From Prevotellaceae bacterium UBA6858 (GTDB taxonomy: Bacteria; Bacteroidota; Bacteroidia; Bacteroidales; Bacteroidaceae), in the NCBI GenBank assembly GCA_002451695.1, contig DKDC01000031.1, positions 62,843 to 123,729 of the forward strand: 60,887 nt of DNA, read 5' to 3'. Position 1 is the first letter of the stretch; each line of letters starts with the position of its first letter. A model generated the notes under the pieces. It ran no database searches and had not been told where the DNA came from. It saw nothing but the letters and a program-made list of their open reading frames with translations. The translations under genes were made by a program, and so were the position numbers. Below, piece by piece: positions 1 to 6,717 of the stretch.

Positions 1-726
1 TACAAGGTGGAGATTACGGAGGTGAAAGACCTCAACGGCGACGGGGCAATCGACCTTTCGGATGTGCGCTATCTTCTGCAAAACGACAGGAATGTGCTTT
101 CAACCCTGCAAACGGGGGACTTCCGCAGCGAGGAATGCGAGGAACTTCTGAAAGAAGCCGACATCGTGGTTACAAATCCGCCATTCTCGCTTTTCCGCGA
201 GTATGTGGCACAACTCATGAAGCACAACAAGAAGTTCATAATCGTCGGCAACCAGAACGCAATAACCTACAAGGAGATTTTCCCATACATAAAAGACAAC
301 CGGCTGTGGTTGGGCTACGGCTTCAAGGGAGCTGCGGCGCATTTCATGTCGCCCTACGAGGACACCGCCACAGCCGGCGACCACCGCAAGGGAATGATCA
401 GGGTTTCTGGCGTAATGTGGTTCACCAATCTCGAAATACCCAAGCGCAACGAGGAACTTGATTTGGTCTGCCGCTACTCCCCGGAAGCCTATCCCAAATA
501 CGACAACTACGATGCCATAGAAGTGGGCCGCACCGCCGACATACCCTGCGACTACGACGGCGTTATGGGAGTGCCTATCACTTTTCTCGACAAATATTGC
601 CCGACACAGTTTGAGATTGTGGGAATTATAAACCACGGAAGCGATGGTCCTTGGGATTTAGCCAAAGCCGTTGTTAATGGGAAGGAAAAGTACAAACGTT
701 TAGCTATTTGCCGAATAAAACATTGA
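1..726 (+). CDS. EcoRI-type adenine-specific DNA methyltransferase (5' end outside the window)
   Basis: This would transfer a methyl group from S-adenosylmethionine to adenine in DNA. The reading frame is open from the first base, so the start lies upstream; about 241 residues are visible. The catalytic NPPF motif is at 175-186, preceded by a DIVVT strand and followed by SLFREYV, as in the EcoRI-type methylase family. Further family-like stretches are ITYKEIFP and the WLGYGF block after it. An acidic NGDGAIDLSD loop lies near the visible start. The AdoMet-binding motif I should be upstream and is not seen. The stop codon is 8 bases before the ATG of the DUF262-HNH gene, so the two are probably co-transcribed. 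I am confident of the family, less so of its target site. Confidence 0.85.
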   Translation, partial: YKVEITEVKDLNGDGAIDLSDVRYLLQNDRNVLSTLQTGDFRSEECEELLKEADIVVTNPPFSLFREYVAQLMKHNKKFIIVGNQNAITYKEIFPYIKDNRLWLGYGFKGAAAHFMSPYEDTATAGDHRKGMIRVSGVMWFTNLEIPKRNEELDLVCRYSPEAYPKYDNYDAIEVGRTADIPCDYDGVMGVPITFLDKYCPTQFEIVGIINHGSDGPWDLAKAVVNGKEKYKRLAICRIKH

Positions 727-734
727 TATATATC

Positions 735-1859
735 ATGATGACAATAAAGCAGACAGAAGTAACCGTCGGGGAGATTACGGACGGTTACTCAAACAACGAA
801 GAGCTGGGCGTGCGCGGCTATGGCGGCAGGCTCGACATACGCCCGCCATACCAGCGCGAGTTCATTTACAACACAAAGGAGCAGGAGGCGGTTATACGCA
901 CCGTGCTGAGCGGCTACCCGTTGAACGTGATGTATTGGGTGAGAAGAAGCGAGGATGCCGAATGCCCGTACGAAGTGATGGACGGACAGCAGCGCACGCT
1001 CTCGCTGTGCGAATACGTGGCGGGCAAGTTCAGCGTTGACTTCAAGAACTTCTTCAACCAGCCCGCAGACGTGCAGAAGCGCATACTCGGCTACAAGCTC
1101 ACGGTGTATGTTTGCGAGGGGGAGGCGTCGGAGAAACTGGAATGGTTCAAGACAATAAACATAGCGGGGAAGCCGCTTAACGAGCAGGAGATTAACAACG
1201 CCGTTTACGCCGGGCCGTTCGTGAGCGACGCCAAGCGGCATTTCTCTAAAAACAACTGCGGCGCATACCGCCTTGGCAAAGATTTGGTGAACGGCTCGCC
1301 AATAAGGCAGGACTTCCTCAAAAAAGCCCTGGAATGGATGGCCGAACACGAAACGCGCACGGGACACAATCAAAGCGCCGTGGGATATATGGCAAAACAC
1401 CAGCACGACCCCAACGCCAACAACCTGTGGAGCTATTTCCAGAACGTGCTTAATTGGGCGATAACCAATTTCGACATGAAGAAGTTCAAGAAGATAATGA
1501 AAGGACTTGATTGGGCTTGGTTCTACGACCGTTTTCACGAACAGGCTCTCGACACAGCGGCTTTGGGAAAACGCATATCAACGCTCATGCAGGACGATGA
1601 AATACAAAAAAGCAGCGGAATAATCCCCTACGTGCTTACCGGCGACGAACACTATCTCGACCTGCGCACCTTCCCCGAGAAAATAAAGCTCGCGGCGTGG
1701 GAAAGGCAGGGGCACAAATGCGCCATTTGCGGCAAGGAGCTTGACATGGAGTTCATGGAGGGCGACCACATCACCCCGTGGCGGGACGGCGGGCGCACCG
1801 TGGAGGAGAACTGCCAGATGCTTTGCCGGGAATGCAACCGCCGCAAAGGCGCAAAATGA
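735..1859 (+). CDS. DUF262 and HNH endonuclease domain protein
   Basis: About 374 residues. The N-terminal half is a DUF262 (ParB/GmrS-like) domain: a PPYQREF strand near residue 38 and the diagnostic DGQQRT motif near residue 83. The C-terminal 45 residues form an HNH nuclease with two zinc-knuckle CxxC pairs (CAIC and CREC) around DHITPW and an ENCQMLC segment. DUF262 plus HNH is the architecture of modification-dependent or accessory restriction enzymes such as the GmrSD group. Its position directly behind an adenine methylase suggests a restriction partner. An in-frame TTG at 708 would overlap the methylase; I chose the ATG at 735 (another ATG follows at 738). The DNA target is not predictable. 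Confidence 0.85.
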   Translation: MMTIKQTEVTVGEITDGYSNNEELGVRGYGGRLDIRPPYQREFIYNTKEQEAVIRTVLSGYPLNVMYWVRRSEDAECPYEVMDGQQRTLSLCEYVAGKFSVDFKNFFNQPADVQKRILGYKLTVYVCEGEASEKLEWFKTINIAGKPLNEQEINNAVYAGPFVSDAKRHFSKNNCGAYRLGKDLVNGSPIRQDFLKKALEWMAEHETRTGHNQSAVGYMAKHQHDPNANNLWSYFQNVLNWAITNFDMKKFKKIMKGLDWAWFYDRFHEQALDTAALGKRISTLMQDDEIQKSSGIIPYVLTGDEHYLDLRTFPEKIKLAAWERQGHKCAICGKELDMEFMEGDHITPWRDGGRTVEENCQMLCRECNRRKGAK

Positions 1860-1912
1860 ACGCCGCCAAAACATCTCGTTCAAAGCACATATAATCAATA
1901 AATTTCACCGCC

Positions 1913-2022
1913 GTAGGGGCGTATGGCATACGCCCTGAATTGCGCGGATTTGCAATGTTGCGGCGGCGGTTCGCAACGCGGTTCACGCAGCGGTGTACAG
2001 GGCGTATGCCATACGCCCCTAC
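1913..2022. mobile_element. MITE-like element with perfect 25-bp inverted ends
   Basis: Bases 1913-1937 and 1998-2022 are exact reverse complements of each other. Each arm is itself a small hairpin (GGGCGTAT, a 3-base loop, ATACGCCC). The 60 bases between the arms encode nothing. The element lies just past the HNH gene stop. A non-coding body with long terminal inverted repeats fits a miniature transposable element or a REP-like palindromic unit. I saw no second copy in the window and no clear target-site duplication. Confidence 0.6.
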
Positions 2023-2050
2023 AATTCGCACAAAACCAAAGCCCCAGAAA

Positions 2051-2170
2051 CTACATCTGATGTAGGAAAAACTATGTCCTATGTAGAAAAAATTATGTCT
2101 GATGTAATTCAAATTACATCAGACATAATTTTCACCCCTTGCAACATCATGAAAACCAAACGTTTACACG
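2051..2170 (+). repeat. 21-bp-pitch intergenic repeat, copy A
   Basis: Four 15-bp modules start at 2051, 2072, 2093 and 2114, exactly 21 bp apart, with 6-bp spacers GAAAAA, AAAAAA and TTCAAA. The conserved flank (TTTTCACC, TTGCAACA, GAAAACCAAACG, TTACA) runs to about 2170. Modules 3 and 4 are perfect reverse complements and could form a 15-bp hairpin. The copy lies between the convergent HNH gene and the minus-strand lipoprotein gene. The rest of the gap (1860-2298) holds the MITE-like element and nothing else I recognise. Confidence 0.9.
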
Positions 2171-2298
2171 ATTATTGCAAAAACACATAAAACCTTTAAT
2201 TCCAACGTGTTGCGTTTTCGGCGTGATTTGCGTCAAATGCCATCCGCTTTCCCGCCTTATCCCAAAGCACAACGCTCCGTTCGGCGGCAGCAACCGCG

Positions 2299-2700
2299 CT
2301 ATTTGTCATAATCCTCCTTGCGCAGCGTGATGCTTACAAGCTGCTTGCGGGACGATGCCGAAACGTACACATAGCGGAAACTGATGCCCTCGTCCTTTGC
2401 GCGTTTCAGTTCCACGGAATTGGCTATCATCGAAAGCAACTGTCTGCGGAACATATCCATATTGCCCTGCACGAGCTTGGCGTCGTCTATTTCGCCGCTT
2501 ATGGTGTAGTGGTATGAAAGGCAGCGCAACGCCTTGGAATACGTCATCGAGTCGAGCACAACCCCCTCGGACATTTTCCGGGGACACTGCTTTTCGGTGT
2601 ATTCCCTTGCCTGTTGCATACATTGCTCGTCAAAGGAAGCCTGACGGCACGACGAAAACGCCAAAAGCAGCAACGGCAATATCAATACCAAACGTCTCAT
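2299..2700 (-). CDS. Hypothetical lipoprotein
   Basis: 133 residues beginning with a lipoprotein signal peptide whose lipobox FSSC places Cys at about residue 18. The mature part is polar, with two further cysteines, and I do not recognise a domain. The start codon overlaps the stop of the upstream 82-residue gene by four bases (ATGA), so it is the last gene of the minus-strand operon 3531-2299. It probably sits in the periplasm, anchored to a membrane. The role is unknown. Confidence 0.7.
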   Translation of the reverse strand: MRRLVLILPLLLLAFSSCRQASFDEQCMQQAREYTEKQCPRKMSEGVVLDSMTYSKALRCLSYHYTISGEIDDAKLVQGNMDMFRRQLLSMIANSVELKRAKDEGISFRYVYVSASSRKQLVSITLRKEDYDK

Positions 2701-2945
2701 CTTCTGCGAACCAGCCTCCTCACCCGCGATATAATCTTCATCCCGAGCATCACGCCATCGTAAACGGCCATAACCCTGTCGAAGTTGTTCATAAGCCCGC
2801 CGAAACGCCCCGTAGCCTTGGGAGGCTCGAACAGGCTTTGGGCGAGCGCCCTCATGCGCCGCCCGCTGTTGCGCACATCGGCAAGGGCTTCGTCGCGCCG
2901 GGCGAGAATGCCGTCGAGCGTGAACCTTGGTGTTTTACTTGTCAT
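2697..2945 (-). CDS. Hypothetical small basic protein
   Basis: 82 residues, rich in arginine, ending RVRRLVRRR. A weakly hydrophobic stretch (VMAVYDGVMLGMKIIS) near residues 58-73 could associate with a membrane. It overlaps the holin-like gene upstream by 11 bases and the lipoprotein gene downstream by 4 bases, so it is translated as part of one operon. I recognise no family. Its link to YtxH and holin-like neighbours hints at an envelope role, by context only. Confidence 0.6.
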   Translation of the reverse strand: MTSKTPRFTLDGILARRDEALADVRNSGRRMRALAQSLFEPPKATGRFGGLMNNFDRVMAVYDGVMLGMKIISRVRRLVRRR

Positions 2946-3300
2946 TGCCGCCGCTTAAAAACAGGTTGCCGAGAAAATTGACAAGCGGCGCGGTTATCCA
3001 TTTGTTGCGGTTGGTGTAAACCACGCCAGCAAGCACAACGAAGAACAACGCCACCGCCGCATAGCCGAGCGTGAGGCTTCCCGTGAGGTCGCCCACCAGC
3101 GATGCCATGCAAAAGGCAATCAAAATAAAAGCCACCGCACCGACAAGGAACATTACCATGCCCAATATCAGTGCGGAAAGCAACACCACGAGTTTAGAGA
3201 CGAACTCCAGCCTCACATACCTCTTCTGGAGTTCGAAATACCGCTTTATTTCGGCAACAAGCTCCTCGAGGGTCTTAATGTTATGGTTGCTGGAAAACAT
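2935..3300 (-). CDS. Phage-holin-family / YqjE-like membrane protein
   Basis: 121 residues. An amphipathic N-terminal helix (about residues 8-30, EELVAEIKRYFELQKRYVRLE) precedes two hydrophobic segments at roughly 33-65 and 72-96. This matches the layout of the DUF1469/YqjE and holin-superfamily small membrane proteins that Bacteroidetes carry next to YtxH proteins. No phage genes are nearby, so a lytic holin role is unlikely; such proteins are usually housekeeping membrane proteins of unknown function. Confidence 0.7.
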   Translation of the reverse strand: MFSSNHNIKTLEELVAEIKRYFELQKRYVRLEFVSKLVVLLSALILGMVMFLVGAVAFILIAFCMASLVGDLTGSLTLGYAAVALFFVVLAGVVYTNRNKWITAPLVNFLGNLFLSGGNDK

Positions 3301-3324
3301 TCCCCAAACTTTTTATCAATCCTC

Positions 3325-3531
3325 TTAATTGTCAGCCGCCTTCAGTTCGTCTGCAATGTCGTCCACAAGGTCGTTCATCTGCTTGCGGTCAAGGCGTATC
3401 CCCCTCCTCTGCAAAGCCTCGATGATCCTCTCGCGTGTGTCCTCTCCCTTTTCGGGGGCGAAAAGTATCCCACACGCGGCACCCACTGCGGCGCCGCCCA
3501 AAAAAGCTGCCAAAATGCTTAAACCTTTCAT
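3325..3531 (-). CDS. YtxH domain-containing protein
   Basis: 68 residues. One glycine- and alanine-rich membrane segment (residues 5-25) is followed by FAPEKGEDTRERI, the signature turn of the YtxH family, then a charged helical tail. YtxH proteins are small stress-associated membrane-anchored proteins without a known enzymatic role. It is the first gene of the minus-strand operon and lies 24 bases upstream of the holin-like gene. The 250-base gap to the SPOR lipoprotein gene holds divergent promoter sequence only. Confidence 0.75.
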   Translation of the reverse strand: MKGLSILAAFLGGAAVGAACGILFAPEKGEDTRERIIEALQRRGIRLDRKQMNDLVDDIADELKAADN

Positions 3532-3686
3532 GACTTATGAATTTATTAGTTTGTAACTCGTTTCAAAATTACCCATTTTCCGCGAATGCAACGCAAGGTG
3601 AAGCCCACTTTATTGGAAATTCAACTACATTTCCGCCTTTTTAATATTCTTTATTATCAAAACGGCTGTATTCAAAATGAAAATCG

Positions 3687-3694
3687 TAACTTTG
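3687..3694 (+). promoter_or_regulatory. Bacteroidetes -7 promoter box
   Basis: TAACTTTG matches the TAnnTTTG -7 consensus and lies 87 bases upstream of the SPOR lipoprotein start. No clear TTTG -33 box is seen at the expected distance. Confidence 0.5.
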
Positions 3695-3781
3695 TAGCAT
3701 CAAGTTGACGCCGCAGGGCTTTGACATAAACCAACAGAAAACGGAACAAAATTAACTTACAAAATCAAGCATCAAACAATC

Positions 3782-4267
3782 ATGAAAAAGTATGTAGCCA
3801 TAGCTTTGAGTTTGTTTACAGCCATAGCTTTCACTTCATGCAAATCGCAGGAATCCGCCTACAAGAAGGCATACGAAAAAGCAAAACAACAGCAGGCCGT
3901 GGAACAGCAGCAGCCGCAGCAGACCACAGTGGCCGTGCAGCCCACGCAACCCGCCACAACCGTAACCACCACCCCCACCCCGTCGCACTCTGACGCTAAC
4001 GTGAGGAGCGAAAGCGTGCAGCTTGTGGACGGCAGCGGACTGAAGACATACAGCGTTGTATGCGGCAGCTTCTCGCTCAAGGCAAACGCCCAGGGATTGC
4101 AGCAGAAACTCAAGAACCAGGGCTACGAGGCGCAGATAGCTCTCAACCCGCAGCGCAAGTTCTACCGCGTGATTGCAACCACCTTTGACGACCTCAACTC
4201 GGCAGTGTCGTCGCGCAACAAGCTCCGCAACTCGTACTCCGACGCTTGGCTGCTCTACAACAAGTAA
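3782..4267 (+). CDS. SPOR domain lipoprotein
   Basis: 161 residues. The lipoprotein signal peptide ends at FTSC (Cys about residue 20). A glutamine-, proline- and threonine-rich linker (about 35-75) follows, then a C-terminal SPOR domain from about residue 88 (KTYSVVCGSFSLKANAQGLQQ). SPOR domains bind denuded glycan strands in septal peptidoglycan, so this is probably an envelope protein active at division sites. It is a single gene, followed by a hairpin at 4291-4322. Confidence 0.85.
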   Translation: MKKYVAIALSLFTAIAFTSCKSQESAYKKAYEKAKQQQAVEQQQPQQTTVAVQPTQPATTVTTTPTPSHSDANVRSESVQLVDGSGLKTYSVVCGSFSLKANAQGLQQKLKNQGYEAQIALNPQRKFYRVIATTFDDLNSAVSSRNKLRNSYSDAWLLYNK

Positions 4268-4290
4268 TCCCCCTTTCTAAAAAACATACC

Positions 4291-4322
4291 ATGCGCTTCA
4301 CCCTTCACCCGGTGGGGCGCAT
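4291..4322 (+). terminator. Hairpin between the SPOR gene and tatA
   Basis: ATGCGCTTCACC pairs with GGTGGGGCGCAT (12 bp, two G-U) around an 8-base loop. There is no run of T after it, so it may stabilise a transcript end rather than act as a classical intrinsic terminator. Confidence 0.4.
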
Positions 4323-4412
4323 TGGTTATAAATCCGCACAATAAAGGCGCAAGGCGCGGAATTGGAGACACCCCCTGCCGTGCACCCGCCAAACCCCCAA
4401 ACTATCACTGTT

Positions 4413-4601
4413 ATGAACTTAGGAATGCCCGAAATCGTGATAATCGCCATCGTAGTGCTGTTCCTGTTCGGCGGCAAGAAGCTGCCCGAACTGATGCACG
4501 GCGTGGGAAAAGGAATACGCGACTTCAAAAAAGGAATGAACGGAATTGAAGACGAGATAAAGAAAGACATAGACCAGAACGACACGACCGACAAGAAATG
4601 A
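4413..4601 (+). CDS. tatA: Sec-independent protein translocase TatA
   Basis: 62 residues. One N-terminal membrane helix (EIVIIAIVVLFLFGG, residues 6-20) is followed by the conserved KKLPEL hinge, an amphipathic helix (GKGIRDFKKGMNG) and a charged tail. TatA oligomers form the pore through which the Tat system exports folded proteins. The open frame extends upstream to 4362, but MNLGMPEI at 4413 is the family-typical start. Its last four bases (ATGA) overlap the start of tatC. No tatB is present, as expected for Bacteroidetes. Confidence 0.92.
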   Translation: MNLGMPEIVIIAIVVLFLFGGKKLPELMHGVGKGIRDFKKGMNGIEDEIKKDIDQNDTTDKK

Positions 4602-5449
4602 CACCGACCGCAAACGAAAACCCGGAAGCAAGACAAAACGTGGACGAAAGCAGCAACCTGCCCGAAATGACCTTTTGGGACCACCTTGAGGCGTTGAGGT
4701 GGATGCTTGTAAGGTCGTTCATCGCCATAGGCATACTGGTGGTCGGAGGGTTCGCCTTCATTCCCTGGCTGTTCCAGCACGTTATTATGGCTCCGTGCCG
4801 CAACGACTTCTTCCTTTACAAGTTTCTCGCGAAACTGAGTTCGTACGTGCCGTTCACCCCCGATGAGTTTGTCGCGCCGTTCAACGTGAACATAATAAAC
4901 ATAAAGCTGCCGTCGCAGTTCTTCCTGCAAGTGTCGCTTTCGTTCTGGTTCGCGCTGCTTGTGGCGTTTCCCTACATAGTTTTTGAGATATGGAGGTTTG
5001 TGTGTCCCGCGCTCTATAAAAACGAGAGGCGGCGCACGGAAAAGGCGTTCATCTTCGGCACGGTGATGTTCTTTGTAGGCTGCTTTGTGGGCTACGCCCT
5101 TGTGTTCCCGCTGACGCTGCGCTTTTTATATACATACCAGATAAGTCCGGAGATAACCAACCAGCTCTCGCTCGACTCCTACATGAGCAACTTTCTGATG
5201 CTCGTGTTCATGATGGGGATTATTTTCGAACTGCCACTTGTGTCGGCACTGCTGTCGAAAATAGGGCTGCTCAACCGTTCGTTCTTCAAGCAATACCGCC
5301 GGCACGCGGTTGTGGTGCTGCTTATAGTGGCAGCGGTGATAACGCCGTCGTCCGACCCGTTCACGCTAATGGCCGTGTTCCTGCCGATATACATACTGTG
5401 GGAGTTCAGCGCAATTCTGGTGAAACCCGCGCCAAAAAACGAAGATTGA
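4598..5449 (+). CDS. tatC: Sec-independent protein translocase TatC
   Basis: 283 residues. The hallmark TFWDHLEALRWMLVRS block lies near residues 25-40, and six hydrophobic segments are visible. FVCPALYKNERR precedes the third membrane helix, as in other TatC proteins. TatC is the receptor for twin-arginine signal peptides. It is translationally coupled to tatA through an ATGA overlap. A Tat-signal oxidoreductase encoded 1.3 kb downstream is a likely client. Confidence 0.95.
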   Translation: MTPTANENPEARQNVDESSNLPEMTFWDHLEALRWMLVRSFIAIGILVVGGFAFIPWLFQHVIMAPCRNDFFLYKFLAKLSSYVPFTPDEFVAPFNVNIINIKLPSQFFLQVSLSFWFALLVAFPYIVFEIWRFVCPALYKNERRRTEKAFIFGTVMFFVGCFVGYALVFPLTLRFLYTYQISPEITNQLSLDSYMSNFLMLVFMMGIIFELPLVSALLSKIGLLNRSFFKQYRRHAVVVLLIVAAVITPSSDPFTLMAVFLPIYILWEFSAILVKPAPKNED

Positions 5450-5504
5450 CAATGTTTATGTTACCAAAGCGCAAAAAAACATCAAAAACATCGGAATTAT
5501 GCAC

Positions 5505-5532
5505 TTTGTAACAAAAGAAATACGTACTTTTA
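5505..5532 (+). promoter_or_regulatory. Possible promoter of the 3-keto-sugar operon
   Basis: TTTG at 5505-5508 and TACTTTTA at 5525-5532 resemble the -33 and -7 boxes, but the 16-base spacing is short for this phylum. It lies about 60 bases before the oxidoreductase start. Confidence 0.3.
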
Positions 5533-5589
5533 CACTTGGATTTTAAGAGTTTTTTGAAAGAAAAGGAGAATAGATACTGACGAGATAAT

Positions 5590-6669
5590 ATGAGTTCAAA
5601 AAAGAAAATAGGCTTGATAGGTTTTGGACGCATGGGGGCGAAATACCTGCACTATTTGCAGGCATGCCCCGATTGGGAAGTGGCTTATATATGCGATGTG
5701 GACGAAAACGCACGCAACTATGCAAAAAAACTGTCGCCCGCCTCAAAGGTTGTGGCCAGCGAACAAGATATTTTTGAAGACAGAGACGTTGATGCCGTGG
5801 CACTTTGCACTCTCGCAAATTTCCGCCACGAACAAATACTGAAAGCCGTGAAATACGGCAAACACATTGTTTCTGAAAAACCTATAGGCGACACTCTCGA
5901 AAGGGAATGGGCATCGGTGAAAGCCGTGGAAAACTCGGGCGTGCTTGCAACCGTGAACCTTTACCTCCGCCATTCTTGGTATCACAGCCTGATGAAGCAG
6001 TACATAGACGAGGGGGAGCTTGGCGAGCTTGCCATTGTCCGCGTTTGCCACATGACACCGGGGCTTGCCCCAGGAGAGGGACACGAATACGAAGGCCCGG
6101 CTTTTCACGACTGCGGAATGCACTACGTTGACATTGCGCGCTGGTATGCCGGGGCGGAATACAAAACATGGCATTCCCAAGGAATGAGGATGTGGAACTA
6201 CAAAGACCCTTGGTGGGTTCAATGCCACGGGACTTTTGAAAACGGGATAGCGTTCGACATAACGCAAGGGTTCGTGTACGGTCAGCTTTCAAAAGACCAG
6301 ACGCATCTTTCATACGTTGACCTGATTGGGACAAAGGGCATTGTGCGCATGACCCACGACTTCAAGACAGCAATCGTGGACCTGCACGGAGTGAACAACA
6401 CCACCCTCACCCGCAAGCCTTTCGGAGGGAAGAACATCGACACTATGTGCAACCGTTTCGCCAAAAGCATAAACGACGGCAAGCTCGACCCGCAGCTGCC
6501 CACGCTCCGCGACTCCGCCATAGCATCAGAATACGCCTGGAAATTCTTCGAGGACAGCAAGGAGCACGACCTTCCCGCCATAGGCGACCTTAAGACGCTC
6601 GACGAAATACGCGAACGCCGCAGAAACCTGACAGACGGATACGGTCTCTTGCACCGCAGGGAATTCTAA
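5590..6669 (+). CDS. Gfo/Idh/MocA family oxidoreductase (cytoplasmic)
   Basis: 359 residues. The N-terminal Rossmann fold opens with IGLIGFGRMGAKYLH (GxGxxG-like, residues 6-14), and the family motif EKPIG is near residue 97. A C-terminal alpha/beta domain contains HDCGMHYVDIARW. The family uses NAD(P) to oxidise or reduce sugar hydroxyls. No signal peptide is present, so it acts in the cytoplasm, unlike the paralogue 49 bases downstream. With the DUF1080 genes in the same operon, a sugar 3-dehydrogenase role or reduction of an imported 3-keto product is plausible. The substrate is not predictable. Confidence 0.88.
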   Translation: MSSKKKIGLIGFGRMGAKYLHYLQACPDWEVAYICDVDENARNYAKKLSPASKVVASEQDIFEDRDVDAVALCTLANFRHEQILKAVKYGKHIVSEKPIGDTLEREWASVKAVENSGVLATVNLYLRHSWYHSLMKQYIDEGELGELAIVRVCHMTPGLAPGEGHEYEGPAFHDCGMHYVDIARWYAGAEYKTWHSQGMRMWNYKDPWWVQCHGTFENGIAFDITQGFVYGQLSKDQTHLSYVDLIGTKGIVRMTHDFKTAIVDLHGVNNTTLTRKPFGGKNIDTMCNRFAKSINDGKLDPQLPTLRDSAIASEYAWKFFEDSKEHDLPAIGDLKTLDEIRERRRNLTDGYGLLHRREF

Positions 6670-6717
6670 AAACGACAATATAATTAATAATGTACTTAAA
6701 TACCTAACCTAAAAATT

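Noticed and set aside
1993..2190. Short open frames inside the repeats (peptides rich in SDV, MSY and SDI)
   Set aside because: They arise from the 21-bp pitch, which is a multiple of three and keeps a frame open. They have no family match and no start context.
2935..3300. A prophage remnant because of the holin-like protein
   Set aside because: No other phage gene is near; the YtxH-holin-like pair is an ordinary chromosomal operon in this phylum.
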